A stretch of DNA of 64,000 nucleotides from Marsupella aquatica (lineage: Eukaryota > Marchantiophyta). The stretch covers positions 11,470,001-11,534,000 of the forward strand of contig OZ316898.1 in assembly GCA_973895155.1 (NCBI GenBank), written 5' to 3'. The notes beneath the pieces are model-generated. The model was not told the origin of the DNA. It saw nothing but the letters and a program-made list of their open reading frames with translations, and did no database searches. Shown here in pieces: positions 23,545 through 35,339 of the stretch; within the stretch, counting starts at the first letter, position 1, and each line of letters begins with the position of its first letter. The translations under genes and the position numbers were made by a program.

Positions 23545-24625
23545 ACTTACGTTCTTTTAGAAGCAGTTATCTAACTAATTACATATTAAACAATTAAAAA
23601 CACTCAAAATATAACTAATATGAGAAAAAAATACATCTTTTCCTTTGTATTATGGTGTTTTTAACGCTTAATACTTACGGCGTGGCACCCCATAATTTAC
23701 ACGAATATGAACACAAACATGAGAAGGACCTTTTAGTTTTCCAGAAACCCTGCTCTATCCTGTTTGTCACCATCCTCGCTGATGTGGTGCATTCTCTTGG
23801 CAGCAAATTTGCAAGGAACCTTTAATGGGGGTCTATAACTAATGAAGACAAACTCCAAATAATCAGGACATCATTTACAGGTCAAAATTACAGCTACCTC
23901 CAGAAGAGGTTTTCTTTCAATTCTTTTCAGCCGTTCTGCCCAAATTCATTCCCAACTCTGCCTTTCCATCCAAGATTCACATTCAACCCGCCATCCTAGC
24001 TTAATTTTCTTGAAAAGTTAGTGCAAGCTGTTTTGTTTTTCTCTGTACGTTGGATTTCATTATACCCCTTAAGAGCTTTTGTTGGCACTCATTTTGTTCC
24101 CCTTTTAAATTGCTCCTCGTCCATATAGTTTTCTTTAGTTTTCTCCATACTGACAAAGTATGGGTACATAAGTCAACTCAACATTTGAAGGATCCTATCC
24201 AAACTTAGAAATCCCATCAGTGAAAGTAAAAGGTTCCAAAATTTTTGTGGTTATAAAAGTGGCACTTCAACAGTTTAAATTAACACAAAACACGGTAAAA
24301 CCCTGTAAAATGGACTTAAAACAAGCCAAGCTGGTATCCTTGTTACAATCAATGTGTAAAGAAGTAGTAAACAAGGCCCAACTTTACAAACATGTTTAGA
24401 ATATTCTTGTAGTTCCAGCTGGCAGCAAACTTTTCTACTATACTTTACAGGAAAATTTATTTTGACAAGGGGACGGGATCTCAAGCTTGCAGATATGTTT
24501 TGCTCAGGGCAAGGGATCTTAGGAATGTGGAGTAATTGGGGGGTAAAACCTGTTATATATGCCCCACTGGTAATGTAGAAATGAGGCAAACAGAAAGTCA
24601 ATTCAACAATCAACCACAACATTTC
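23545..24625. other. Spacer between the recombinase locus and the Copia element
   Basis: AT-rich sequence with stops in all frames apart from an uninformative minus-strand open stretch that runs into the Copia LTR. No gene or structured repeat seen. Confidence 0.5.
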
Positions 24626-24969
24626 TGTTGAGCATAGACGACATCCGTAATGGCAAGCCCATGAACCATCCAACGCACAAGAGTCGACACAGAGAGATAT
24701 GTGGTTCACATCGACATGAGGCTACGTCCACGGGAACACACAAGAGCTTTACTGCACTCTAGGCCGATCGGCCATACCAAGGATCCACAGCACAAGCTCT
24801 CCCTATCTCTCAACTAGCTCCGTAACAATGAGCCTAAGTTCCACCAGGGTCTGGCATCAGCCCTGGCTATATACACAATAGCACTACCGCTAACATTAGC
24901 TAAATCCTAACCCAAGTTAGCCTAACTGTAGTTAGCTCATGAGTCATAAGACTAGAGCAATATCTAACA
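24626..24969 (-). repeat. Copia 3' LTR
   Basis: On the plus strand it reads TGTTGAGCATAGACGAC to AGCAATATCTAACA. The ends form TGTT...AACA. A TATA-like GGCTATATACAC lies at 24865-24876. It pairs with 31165-31508 at equal length without indels. Confidence 0.9.
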
Positions 24970-25176
24970 AACTCCCCCTTGACTCTTGTCTTGGGGACTG
25001 GACTAAATGCTACCATATGGAATCCTCAGTGGGAAGTTCTAGACAATCACCAAACTAGGTCTCCCCCTAAAAACCACAAGGGTTAACTAAGGGTTAACTA
25101 GAACTAAGCCGTAGCCTAACAGGAATGAGTAATCCATATACAAATAGTCACACATTGCTAAATAACTCTACTTGCA
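24970..25176 (-). other. Copia 3' UTR with polypurine tract
   Basis: Directly next to the LTR the minus strand reads GTCAAGGGGGAGTT, a standard polypurine tract for plus-strand priming. The rest, up to the RT-RNase H stop codon at 25177, is a roughly 207-bp 3' UTR. The same 207 bp, with one mismatch, recurs outside the 5' LTR at 31509-31715. Confidence 0.8.
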
Positions 25177-26640
25177 CTACAACTGCAAAACTTGCAAAGT
25201 AGCACGGTGTCTTGAGAAACTCTCCAAAGGAATCACTTTGGTAAAGGCATCAGCGGGATTGAGCTTTCCATCAGTCTTGACTAGCTCAAAAGTTTTATCA
25301 GACACTGCTTGCCTGATAAAATGGTACTTGATATCAATGTGCTTCACCCTGCTATCCATCACCTGGTTAGTAGCCAAGTGAAGAGCACTCTGACTATCAC
25401 AGTTTAGAGTCATTTTGCCATGCTCTAAACCCATCTCCGCGATCAACTTGTCCAACCAAATTGCTTCCTTTGCTGCTTCTGCTGTTGCAACATACTCTGC
25501 TTTTGTAGCAGACTGAGATATACACTTCTGCAAGGTAGATTTCCAACTGATACATCCTCCTCCAAAAGTGTATACAAACCCAGTTGTGGACCTCCTTGTA
25601 TCCAGACAGCCTCCATAGTTAGAATCTACATAGCCAACTAACGTTCTATCTAATCTGTTATCAAATAGTAATCCATAGTCCTGTGTTCCCTTTAGATACC
25701 TGAGAATCCACTTCACAGCTTCCCAATGTACCTTCCTTGGATTTGACATGAATCTGCTAACCTTGTCCATCGCTAGGGCCAAGTCAGGCCTAGTACAAGT
25801 CATCAAATACATCAGACTGCCTACTGCCTTCTCATAAGGAATCTTAACCATCAGACCTTTCTCCACAGCATCCGTAGGAGAGAAAGCCAATGATAACTTG
25901 AAATGTGAAGCTAAAGGAATACTCACTGGCTTACAGTTCTCCATGTTGAATCGTGTAAGTACTTTCCTTGCATACTGGCCTTGACTCAAGCACAACTGTC
26001 CAGTATCAGAGTTCCTAAAAATCTCCATCCCTAAGATCCTCTTGGCCTTTCCAAGATCCTTCATCCTGAATTCAACACTCAATTTCACCTTGAGACTGTC
26101 AACCTCAGATTGATCTTTAGCCACAATCAACATGTCATCCACATAGATAACCAGAATGATGAAACCAAACATATCATTCTTGACTGATTTCGTATACACA
26201 CAAGGATCATACACCATCCTTGTAAAACCTTGAGCAAACATGAAATCATCAAACCGCTTGTTCCACTGTCTGGGAGATTGCTTCAATCCATACAAGGACT
26301 TGAGCAATCTGCAAACTAAGTTCTCTTGGCCCTTCTTCATAAAGCCTAGTGGTTGTCTCATGAAGATCAACTCTTCCAAGTTGCCATAGAGAAAAGCAGT
26401 AACAACGTCCATCTGATCCATCACCAGACCAAAAAACACAACAAGCTGACACAAGATCTGAATTGTGGAATACTTAGCCACCGGTGAAAAGACCTCATTG
26501 TAATCCACTCCTTTCTCCTGAGTGAATCCCTTGGCAACAAGCCTTGCCTTGTAGATCTTGTCTCCACCCTTTGAAGGACTGTCCTTCAACTTATAAATCC
26601 ACTTGCTGTCCACCACTTGCTGACCTCTTGGAAGCTCCAC
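25177..26640 (-). pseudogene. Copia pol: reverse transcriptase and RNase H
   Basis: An open frame of about 487 residues copies element RNA into DNA (RT) and removes the RNA strand (RNase H). RT motifs are clear: VDSKWIYKLK, ARLVAKGFTQ, VFSPVAK, QMDVVTAFLYGNL, SLYGLKQSPRQW and the catalytic YVDDM. The RNase H part has GYVDSN, STTGFV, SATKAEYVA, CDSQSA and VKHIDIKYHFIR. The changes DSD to DSN and TEAEY to TKAEY alter conserved acidic positions, so RNase H is probably inactive. The frame is cut off from integrase by a frameshift near 26660 and a TAG at 26705. Confidence 0.9.
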
Positions 26641-28430
26641 CAGCTCCCATGTCTTTCAAAGATTGCAACTCCCTCTGCATTGTTGCATTCCACTCATGCT
26701 TCTGCTATGAAGCACAAGCCTCACTGTACGAAGAAGACTCTTCTTCTTCCAAGATTAAAGCCATGTCATCTTCATCAGGTGCAATATCAATATCATCTAG
26801 CTTAGATGAGTCTGCCCATTGACCATACCTGGTAGGAGCTCTAGTAGAACGACTGAAAGTTCTTCTAGTAGATGATTGAGGCTGATCTGCTACTGCTGCT
26901 GACTGAATTTGAGATACCCCAGCAACAATCTGCTCCTCTTGTTCCATCACAGGAACCAGCTCCAAACCTGGAGCTTCTCCATCTCTCCTGTCATGAACAA
27001 CATCATGACTAATCTCCCCCTCAACCCGGTCCGGGATGGGAGATTTCCCCTTGTCAGTATGGGAGTCCTGAGAACTCTTCCCCTCCTTTGATGATCTGGA
27101 TTCATTAAAGCACACATCTCTACTGACAATTAACTTACAGGTTACTGGATCCCATAACCTATAACCATTCACACCTTTCTGATAGCCAAGGAAAATGCAC
27201 TTCTTTGACTTGGACTCCAGCTTGGATCGAAACTGGGAAGGTGTAAGTACATAAGCATCACATCCAAAAATCCTCAGATGTGAGTAATCTGCTGGATGCC
27301 CGTACCTCATTTCAAATGACTAAATAAACTGTAGTGTTGACAGGATCAGCCCAAAACTCATGTGGTAAGCATGATTGACTCAACATACTCCTCGAGCGGT
27401 CCAATAGTGTTTGGTTGAGTCTCTCAGAAACACCATTCTGCTGAGGAGTATAACTTGTTGTGAGACGGCGGGTAATCCCTTGCTCCTTACAATACGTTCC
27501 AAATTCACTAGAACTATATTCACCGCCGTTATCCGATCGTAGATATCTCACCTTATTACCAGTCTGATTCTCAACTTGGGCTTTCCACTCCTTAAAAGTG
27601 GCAAAAATATCATACTTACTGTGTAGAAAGTATATCCACACATACCTTGAGTAATTGTCAATGAACGTGACATAATATAACAGTCCAGAATGTAAGGGAG
27701 TAGGGGCTGGACCCCACACATCACTATGTACATACTCAAGTACCTCCTTGCTGGTGTGAGCTCCAACTCCGAAGGGTTTCCTGTGCTGCTTCCCAAGCAC
27801 ACAGTGCTCACAAAATTCCAACTTACAAGACTGCAAATTAGAAAGTAATCCTTTTTTCTGAAGAATAGCCAAACCTTTTTCACCCATGTGGCCCAAACGG
27901 AAGTGCCACAACCGGGTCGTCTCCTCATGAGATAAGGTTACATTGGCTTCATCACAGACTACACTGCCCTCCAAAATATATAGATTGCTATGTCTCTTTC
28001 CCTTCAATACAACTTTAGTACCAGTTGAAATCTGAAGAACACCATTAGTAGAACTCCACTGATGGCCATTTGCTTCTAAAACTCCAAGTGAAATGAGATT
28101 TTTTATCATGCTGAGAATATATCTCACATTCCTCAACGTTCTCACAGCACCATCAAACATCTAAAATCTTATAGATCCAAGTCCAACAACCTGACATGAG
28201 ATTCCATTTCCCATCAACACTGACCCGTTGAAAACCGTGTAAGAAGTGAAAAAATCTCTCCTAGAGCAAATGTGAAAAGTACATGCACTATCTAGAATCC
28301 AGTCATCACTACCTGGATTTGACACTATGTTCAGAGTATAACCTTGGCATCACAATATGTCATCATTATCGAGTAAATCTACCTCATGCGAGCTCGATGC
28401 CGCATTAGCAAATGCAGTAGGGACCTTTAC
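26641..28430 (-). pseudogene. Copia pol: protease and integrase (broken)
   Basis: After gag the frame continues through stops at 28431-28433 (TGA), 28350-28352 (TGA) and 28161-28163 (TAG). The protease region shows DDWILDSACTFHICSRRD and LMGNG. The integrase has the zinc-binding LWHFRLGHMG...CEHC, then the DDE residues in VHSDVWGP, RSDNGGEY and NGVSERLNQTL. Near 27311 a short deletion removes the usual NRSPS block and shifts frame between VYLV and SFEMRYGHPADYSHLRIFGC. The C-terminal linker ends at a TAG (26705-26707). Confidence 0.88.
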
Positions 28431-29405
28431 TCAACAATCCCTTTTCATATGGCCTGGCTTGCCACAATTCCAACATGCAAGAGGCTTCCTCTCTTGCGAT
28501 TTCCCTCTGGATTTAGATCTCCCCCGTGATGTAGATCTAAACCTGTTCTGCCCATTTGTGCGCTGCGCTGCTCTCCCACGGTTCACGTTCAGCGCAGTGC
28601 CAGAAGAAGATGTTGTCTTTGATTGACCCAACTTCTTATGAGCATCATCAGACAGTAAAGAGCTCACCACCTCATTATACAAAATGGACTTCAGATCTCT
28701 GTACAAGAGCACCTGTTTCAAGCCCTGATATGACGGCGGTAAGGAGCTTAGCAGAAGCAATGCCTTATCCTCATCTTCAATTCCTTTTCCCAGATTTGAC
28801 AGATCTACCGCTAGACTGTCAAACTCACCCAGGTGATCCTGCATCTTGCACCCTTCCTTGAGCCTGAGGCTCATCAAGAGAGACTTCTTGTACAGCCGGT
28901 CTGACGCATCTTCCCGGTAGTACTTCTCTCTTAGAGCCTTGAACAGTAACGCGCAATCCACATAATCATCCAGCTGCTTGATGATGTGCGGCTTGAGATA
29001 TAGCATCACTGCGTTGACAGCAATCACCTGCTCCTGTCTCCACTGTCTCACATAAATTTCCTCCTCTCCATCATACTGCTCTCGCAATGAAAGCAGATGA
29101 GCTAAGCCCATGGCCTGAAGGACACCCTTCACTTGCTTCTTCCACAGCAAGTAATCAGTACGACCATCGTACTTCTCCACCTCAACCTTCACTCCTCCAA
29201 ATCTAGCCATCTCCCTTTTCTTCCCTACTACCGATAGCTCTGGTAGTAGAACGGCTTCCTCCACTGCACGCCGCACCGGTGATCGTACCGGTGTTACAAG
29301 TTCCTCCTCAAACGGTAGTAGCCCTTCCTCAGACTCTCCGTCTGACCGTTGCAATCCTAAAGCTCCACCAACGCCAATTCTTCCAATATCCTCCGAGTCA
29401 CTCAT
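28431..29405 (-). CDS. Copia gag (capsid/nucleocapsid)
   Basis: This is an uninterrupted frame of about 324 codons from ATG at 29405. It holds a UBN2/retrotran_gag-like core (YDGRTDYLLWKKQVKGVL, DLSNLGKGIEDEDKALLLL, LPPSYQGLKQVLL) and a basic linker. It ends in the zinc knuckle CWNCGKPGHMKRDC, which fits CX2CX4HX4C. The stop directly after the last Cys is probably a mutated codon of a longer gag-pol frame, since protease follows in the same frame. Confidence 0.85.
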   Translation of the reverse strand: MSDSEDIGRIGVGGALGLQRSDGESEEGLLPFEEELVTPVRSPVRRAVEEAVLLPELSVVGKKREMARFGGVKVEVEKYDGRTDYLLWKKQVKGVLQAMGLAHLLSLREQYDGEEEIYVRQWRQEQVIAVNAVMLYLKPHIIKQLDDYVDCALLFKALREKYYREDASDRLYKKSLLMSLRLKEGCKMQDHLGEFDSLAVDLSNLGKGIEDEDKALLLLSSLPPSYQGLKQVLLYRDLKSILYNEVVSSLLSDDAHKKLGQSKTTSSSGTALNVNRGRAAQRTNGQNRFRSTSRGRSKSRGKSQERKPLACWNCGKPGHMKRDC

Positions 29406-31150
29406 ATGAAACAATCATGAAAAAATATCTTTTTTTGAATCTTCTCATAAAACTCAAAACTCAACACCGCCGCGTGGCCCACGAAGCTAGGAGTCCAATA
29501 CTGAAAGCCAAAATCAAAATCAATATTTGACGAAAAAGTTATTCAAATTTTGGTCGGGGTGGGTAAAACCTTGGGAAACTCCCCCGTTTTGACCACCTCG
29601 GAGAATAACCAAAATACCAAGTACAACCCATCGTCGGAATCGCGATGTGATTGGTACACCGCGTTGCTAACTCCAGTGGCAACATCCTCACCAAAAAAAC
29701 ACCAAAAAAGTTATCGTTCGGCAGACGGAATCTTTGTCGGACGGCCAAAAAATAGCTCTCTGTTTTTTTGGAATATTCCCGCACAGTACAACAGGTCTCA
29801 CAGAGGGTCGTTCCCCTTGTCGGAGCGGTTAAAACGGAGGGCGGCACGTCCCGCACCATGAGGAAAAGCAAGAGGAAAGAAAAGAGCCTAAAAATATGCC
29901 CTAAAGGGGTTGAATGGCCCCTTAGCAAAAATACGCCCCAAAACGCGCATCCGCGTCGCGCGACGCGAGGCGGGCCAGTGGGTGTACAGGGCGTACAGGC
30001 GGGAAAATACAAGGGCAAGGAGCATACCGGCGCCAGGCGGAGTCACGGACGCAGGGCCGGCCGGAGGGAGGGAGGGTGCACAAAGGGGCACAAAGGGGCA
30101 CACGGCACAAAGGGGCACACGACTGCAGGGAGCACAAAGGGGCGGCCGAAGGTCGCAGGGCACGAGGCGTGGGTGGAGCCGCAGCGGAGCCGGCCTAAAG
30201 CGGTCGTATGGCCGGCAGGCTCAAGGGGGTGGGGCGAGGCGTTCGGCAGCACAACCGGGCGCAGGGGCGCAGAAGGCAGGGACGGTCGGGGCACGATAGG
30301 ATGCGGCCGGTCGGCGCTGCATCAGGCGCCGTGCGCCTGAAAAGATGGTCACGGGGGAAAAGGTAGGTGGGGTAACGGGGGGGCGGGTACGAGGTGTATA
30401 CACCTCGTATGAGCACTAAAAGGGGCCCAAATAACTCCCTTAAAGGCAAAAAAAGACACTAAATGAACAAATGTCGATTACTCACCTAATCAGCCGTTGT
30501 TTCTCATGAGAAAAGTGAACGCCGCCGATGGGAAATGTTGCCAAATTGCACCGGTACAGTCTGCAGCTCCAGCAAAGTAAAAACTTCCACCGCGGCGTCT
30601 TCACTCCGCGTCAAGTGCCAATCCCGTGCTCAAAATGACCGCCTCACCGTGATCAAACCGTTGAGCCAAAGCACTTCGCGTCTCTTCCACCGAGTCGGAC
30701 GTCATGAAGAGAAACCCGGTTCAGATGTGAACAAGCTTCATATCTTGTGAAAAAAAAACCTAAACGCCTCCTTCACTCGTCACGTCGCACTTGGTAACAA
30801 CTCGGCAGCAACTTAGCTACCGAAACGACCAGCTCGCTTCAACCTTCAACTTAAGCTATAATGTGCGATCCCTCCCGCACTGCACAGCTCACACCGTTGA
30901 AAAACGCGAACTCTGGTCTCTCCCCAAAAAATACCGTCGAACACGAATAAAACCTGAACGACGCAAACTTCAATTCCTCCGCACCACGGATATCGATCAG
31001 CGAGTTCTAACCACCGTTAGGAAGCCCTGTCACTAACCTATCCGCACAGCCACACACATTCGAGTTTCATGGGAAGAAAATCCGAATGTACCATCGACAA
31101 TGAACGCTGGAAAAACCTGTCACGAAAAAACCTCGTCACCTCCCAGGCAT
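29406..31150 (-). other. Copia 5' leader with GC-rich insert
   Basis: About 1.75 kb separates the primer site from gag. The part at about 29940-30400 is very GC-rich and carries a CACAAAGGGG minisatellite (about 30075-30145) and the palindrome CGAGGTGTATACACCTCG near 30390. Open frames here run on both strands and have no family match. The remaining leader (30450-31150) is ordinary sequence. Confidence 0.6.
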
Positions 31151-31162
31151 GCTTTGATACCA
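31151..31162 (-). promoter_or_regulatory. Copia primer-binding site (tRNA-iMet type)
   Basis: The minus strand reads TGGTATCAAAGC two bases after the LTR end CAACA. This is the usual plant Copia primer site complementary to the 3' end of initiator methionine tRNA (TGGTATCAGAGC), with one substitution. It fixes the inner LTR border at 31165. Confidence 0.9.
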
Positions 31163-31164
31163 CT

Positions 31165-31508
31165 TGTTGAGCATAGACAACATCCGTAATGGCAAGCCCA
31201 TGAACCATCCAATGCACAAGAGTCGACACAGAGAGATACGTGGTTCACCTCCACATGAGGCTACGTCCACGGGAACACACAAGAGCTTTACTGCACTCCA
31301 GGCCGACCGGCCATACCAAGCATCCACAGCACAAGCTCTCCCTATCTCTCAACTAGCTCCGTAACAATGAGCCTAAGTTCCACCAGGGTCTGGCATCAGC
31401 CCTGGCTATATACACAATAGCACTATCGCTAACATTAGCTAAGTCCTAACCCAAGTTAGCCTAACTATAGTTAGCTCATGAGTCACAAGACTAGAGCAAT
31501 ATCTAACA
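31165..31508 (-). repeat. Copia 5' LTR
   Basis: 344 bp, same ends as the 3' LTR (TGTTGAGCATAGACAAC to AGCAATATCTAACA). The TATA-like box is at 31404-31415. About 12 substitutions from the 3' LTR, many at CG dinucleotides. Confidence 0.9.
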
Positions 31509-31717
31509 AACTCCCCCTTGACTCTTGTCTTGGGGACTGGACTAAATGCTACCATATGGAATCCTCAGTGGGAAGTTCTAGACAATCACCAAACTAGGTC
31601 TCCCCCTAAAAACCACAAGGGTTAACTAAGGGTTAACTAGAACTAAGCCGTAGCCTAACAGGAATGAGTAATCCATATATAAATAGTCACACATTGCTAA
31701 ATAACTCTACTTGCACT
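31509..31717 (-). repeat. Second copy of the Copia 3' UTR outside the 5' LTR
   Basis: These 209 bp repeat 24970-25178 with one mismatch. Under the LTR borders fixed by the primer site and polypurine tract this text should be flanking host DNA, yet it is element sequence, including its own GTCAAGGGGGAGTT tract. The match stops right at the position of the RT-RNase H stop codon. It points to a tandem or recombined element. Confidence 0.85.
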
Positions 31718-34700
31718 TAGTGGACCTCCTGGAGAAATTTGTATTACCCCCATAGTAATACAAATTTGACAGAAGTAGAAAGTCCCAAAGGCAGTTACAC
31801 ATGGACAATCACATGGCAAGTGTAAAATGGAGGTTTCTCTAATGTATTTTAGTTTAGATATGTTCTTATCTTATCGTTGGACAATTTTACTTGTAGGGTT
31901 GGACAGCCCTACAGGTTAAAAATTGAAAAGGACCTTGAAAGTTTTCACATTCACTTATGATCACTATGAGTTTTATTTTAATTTTTGAAAAAGCAGATGC
32001 AGAGCCCTCGTCAATATCACACAAGGGGAAGAAGTCAGCCAAGCAAGAAGCAACCTGCCACTACTTCTCCCGGAGCCACCTCACAAACCACAGGACTAGT
32101 CTATTCAGGCCAATATGAATAGCAATGAGTTGGGTACTTCAACTCTTGACTACTTTGGAAATGTTCAAGAACTGGCCGGTCAAGTTTTCATCGGTTGGAA
32201 GATGTTTGTGTTCAATGCAACAAAGAAATTTCACATATTTTTAGGGTGGCTTATAAAAGATTTCAAATACATCACGTTTCTGTCCCTACCGAAAGATTTG
32301 TGCCAACAATGACATGTTGCTTTCTTGTTGTGACACGAATAAAAGTGAGACGACAAAAATGACACTTTGTTCGACAGATCCAAAGTTCTAAAATGCAAAT
32401 TTGGAATTTTCTGCTGTGAAAATTATGTTTAATTCCATAAAGTGAATAGAGCATGCAGAATCCCTGAAGGCAAGTGTACTACTTTAATAAGGGCACATGT
32501 GCTATAATATATCCACTCCCAGGGTTTTTTAATTTCAATTACCCTGTCCCGTGGTATGTATACTGTCCGACTAGCCAGCAAAATATACGGTTTCGTTTCA
32601 AGATATATCACAAAAAAATCTAGATGTTTTGTTTGTCAAATGTATGTCAGGCTTTGTTTGGTCAGTTTTCAACTTTGGGGGTCTATTGGACCATAGAGTT
32701 TATCCGCAGGACTTTTTAAGGATTTTTGTCCTCCTAAATCATAAGATTATTTATGGACCCCCATTAGGGGTTCTTTCCAAAATTTCAGGCTCCACAAGGC
32801 ACCACATCATCATGGCATGCTGCAAACAGGAAGAGATTTTTTTCTGGATAAAATTTACTTCTACATTAGTGTTTGTGGCAACTTTGATATAAAACCTGGG
32901 ACACCATGCCATCACCATGCATTGACACTATGCCTTGTCACCATTAGGTAAGAATTGAGTAAGTAATTTGAAAATATATATTTTACCTGTGATTTCATAA
33001 TCTCTAATGTGAATAGAAATTTTTGTTGTACAACCCCTAAAATGTTGATCCCTTCCATGAGAATGAACCTAAAATCGACAGATTCTATCGAATACTGAGG
33101 AGATTGTGAGTTTTAGAATTTATTTAGCTTTTTAATGAATTTAACATTGATATATTTAGTTGAGTTCTGAGGAAATTATAAGTTTAGAATGTTCTCTAGC
33201 TTTCCAATGAGTGTGATATTGGCAGATTTTATCAAGTACTACAGTGGTCATGAGTTTCTAAATTTCTCAAGCTTTCAATCGATTTTGAATTCTACAATTG
33301 GAGATTTGTTTCCAAGAAACTTTTTGTCTTAAACAATTCAAAGTTAGTGATTTGATGACACCGATGACTCCTCTCTCTTCGTCTATCTGCATGTAGGAAT
33401 TGAAAGTGATTATTTTTGATGCAATGTTAGTGCATCCAACATTCCTTCAGTACCGTGGAGGAAACCGTCGAGCACTATTTTGCTAAAGTGGGCAATTAAA
33501 ATACCCATACATCAAACAGTACTTTACATTGCAACTAGTTTTGTGATTGATGTTAATTATGGTTGCCTTGGTAAGTTTGGCAACTGTTTCAAGTGTCAAA
33601 CATTGACTTGTCCATTTTTGAATTTTTTTCTTTAGATTTGGAGGTCCATCTAGGCTTCACTTTCTAGATAGTTGCCTCTAAAATAACATGGGGGTCCATG
33701 TATTAATTGATAAGGGAAAAACTACTTTCTAAAATAGGAGATAAAATCTATGCAACTCAAAACTAAAAGCACAATTGAGAATCTGGATGTTGACTAGCAT
33801 GTTGCTTTCATGGATCTCAGTTGGGCCAATTTTACTTTATTTTTGTTAATTGTTCCATGAAGAAGTGTTCTCGTTGGATACCTGTTCACCACTCTTTGAG
33901 CAAAACGCCACATGAGTAGTGCGTCATTGGGTCAGTCGGAACTGCACAACCGTACACGTAATTCCGAAATTTTGCGCTGAATCGGAAGATGATGCAGCGT
34001 ATACGGTGAAGGCGGGGTTTTTAAAGTTGATGGATGGGGAACAAGGTCCGGATGCAGCCGGATGCAGGATACTAGCACCTACTATTATAAAAGGAAGTAA
34101 CTAATGAGGGCTAAAAATTGACCACTCACTCCGTAGCCCCGTTAACCCCGCGCTTACCATAATACCGAGGTGAATATCCCATATGGAATTTCTGTATACT
34201 CGCTCCCCAGTGGTCTTTCCTCGCCGACGCTTCGTCTGTATTTCCGCCCCGCGGCAATGGAGGACTTGGTGGATTTGTCCAATAGTTGTAATGCTCCCAA
34301 AAAAGCATACTTGGAGTTACTTGCCCAGCCTGCCGTAAGAATTCCATACACTCCGAGTGAAGATTGTGGAGTAGGGGGGGGGGGTAGCGTGCGGGGCTGG
34401 ACCTTCCTATACATTATATGTTACTAGCCATAGGAAGGGGGGAAGTGTCCAAGACTTCTCCCCTTTTCATATTCCCTCTCATTCCTCTCCTCTACCATAC
34501 CATTTTTGCTCCACAATTTCAGGAAAAAAATATTATTAATGGCAAGTGGTGGTTTAAGAGAAATGATGTTCTTTGCATGAGTCTAAGGTTGTCCATCACA
34601 ACGGGGATGAAATCAGAGTCTCTTGTGTATCAACGTCCAAAAAAACACTTTAGAAATTTTTTCAATAGTGTTTGCAAATTCATCCAGGCTATAAAAAGTG

Positions 34701-34860
34701 TTGGACAATGTTGGATGCCACAGGACTCATTTTTCAGGTCATGGGGTTAGATGTGCTCTCCATCCAAACCTTTTAAGTAGGATGGGATCCCAAAATGATC
34801 TTGCATTAAAGTCAAGTTTTGACTACAGTAGATCCAGGTCATAGTCGTTAAAGTGCACAT

Positions 34861-34922
34861 TTCTAAGATCCCAGGCAAGCTTAAGAATCTTTTCTAAGAT
34901 CCCACGCAAGCTTAAGAATCTT
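34861..34922. repeat. 31-bp tandem duplication
   Basis: Units 34861-34891 and 34892-34922 start TTCTAAGATCCCA and differ at one base (AGG versus ACG). Confidence 0.85.
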
Positions 34923-35339
34923 CCACAAACCAAATTTTTGTGATCAACATAGCTTATGGCTCTCAACTTTCATGCTAAGATTAATTTCTCACTAACTTCA
35001 AGACAATATTACAATAAAATTATTAATATTTAACAAGCATCCATAGGACTCTTACAAACACACTGTCTTCAACAAGCCTACATTTTACTTTTTTCTTTTG
35101 GAGAGGGGAACCACCATCAATTAAAATAGGGCAAAACCAGAAAACCATAACATATTGAAAACCCACCTTAAAATAATATATATTTGAAAACGAGCAATTG
35201 CAACATTTTGAAGAAAAAGAATCCCTGATGGACTGAGGGGTTTGCTCTACAGTCACAAGCCCATTTACATGTTGCATTTCAGCCAAATTTGTAGAAGGTG
35301 CTCTTGAGTCTTCTTAGATGTTCTTGTTAAGTTAGGCCT

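Larger units (their letters stand above)
24626..31508 (-). mobile_element. Decayed Copia (Ty1/copia) LTR retrotransposon, 6.9 kb
   Basis: The element is transcribed on the minus strand. It is bounded by two 344-bp LTRs (31165-31508 as 5' LTR and 24626-24969 as 3' LTR). Inside come a primer site, a long leader, gag, protease, integrase, reverse transcriptase and RNase H: the Copia gene order. The polyprotein frame is broken by at least four stops, a deletion in the integrase and a frameshift before RT, so it is not autonomous. The LTRs differ at about 12 of 344 positions, so the insertion is not recent. No 5-bp target duplication could be identified (left flank ATTTC). Confidence 0.93.

Noticed and set aside
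24626-25176. A 551-bp Copia LTR ending TGCAAG/CAACA
   Set aside because: It would lack an adjoining polypurine tract, and related solo LTRs stop at TAACA; kept only as the alternative in the findings.
29539-30449. Overlapping open frames in the Copia leader
   Set aside because: They run on both strands through GC-rich and minisatellite sequence with no recognisable motif.
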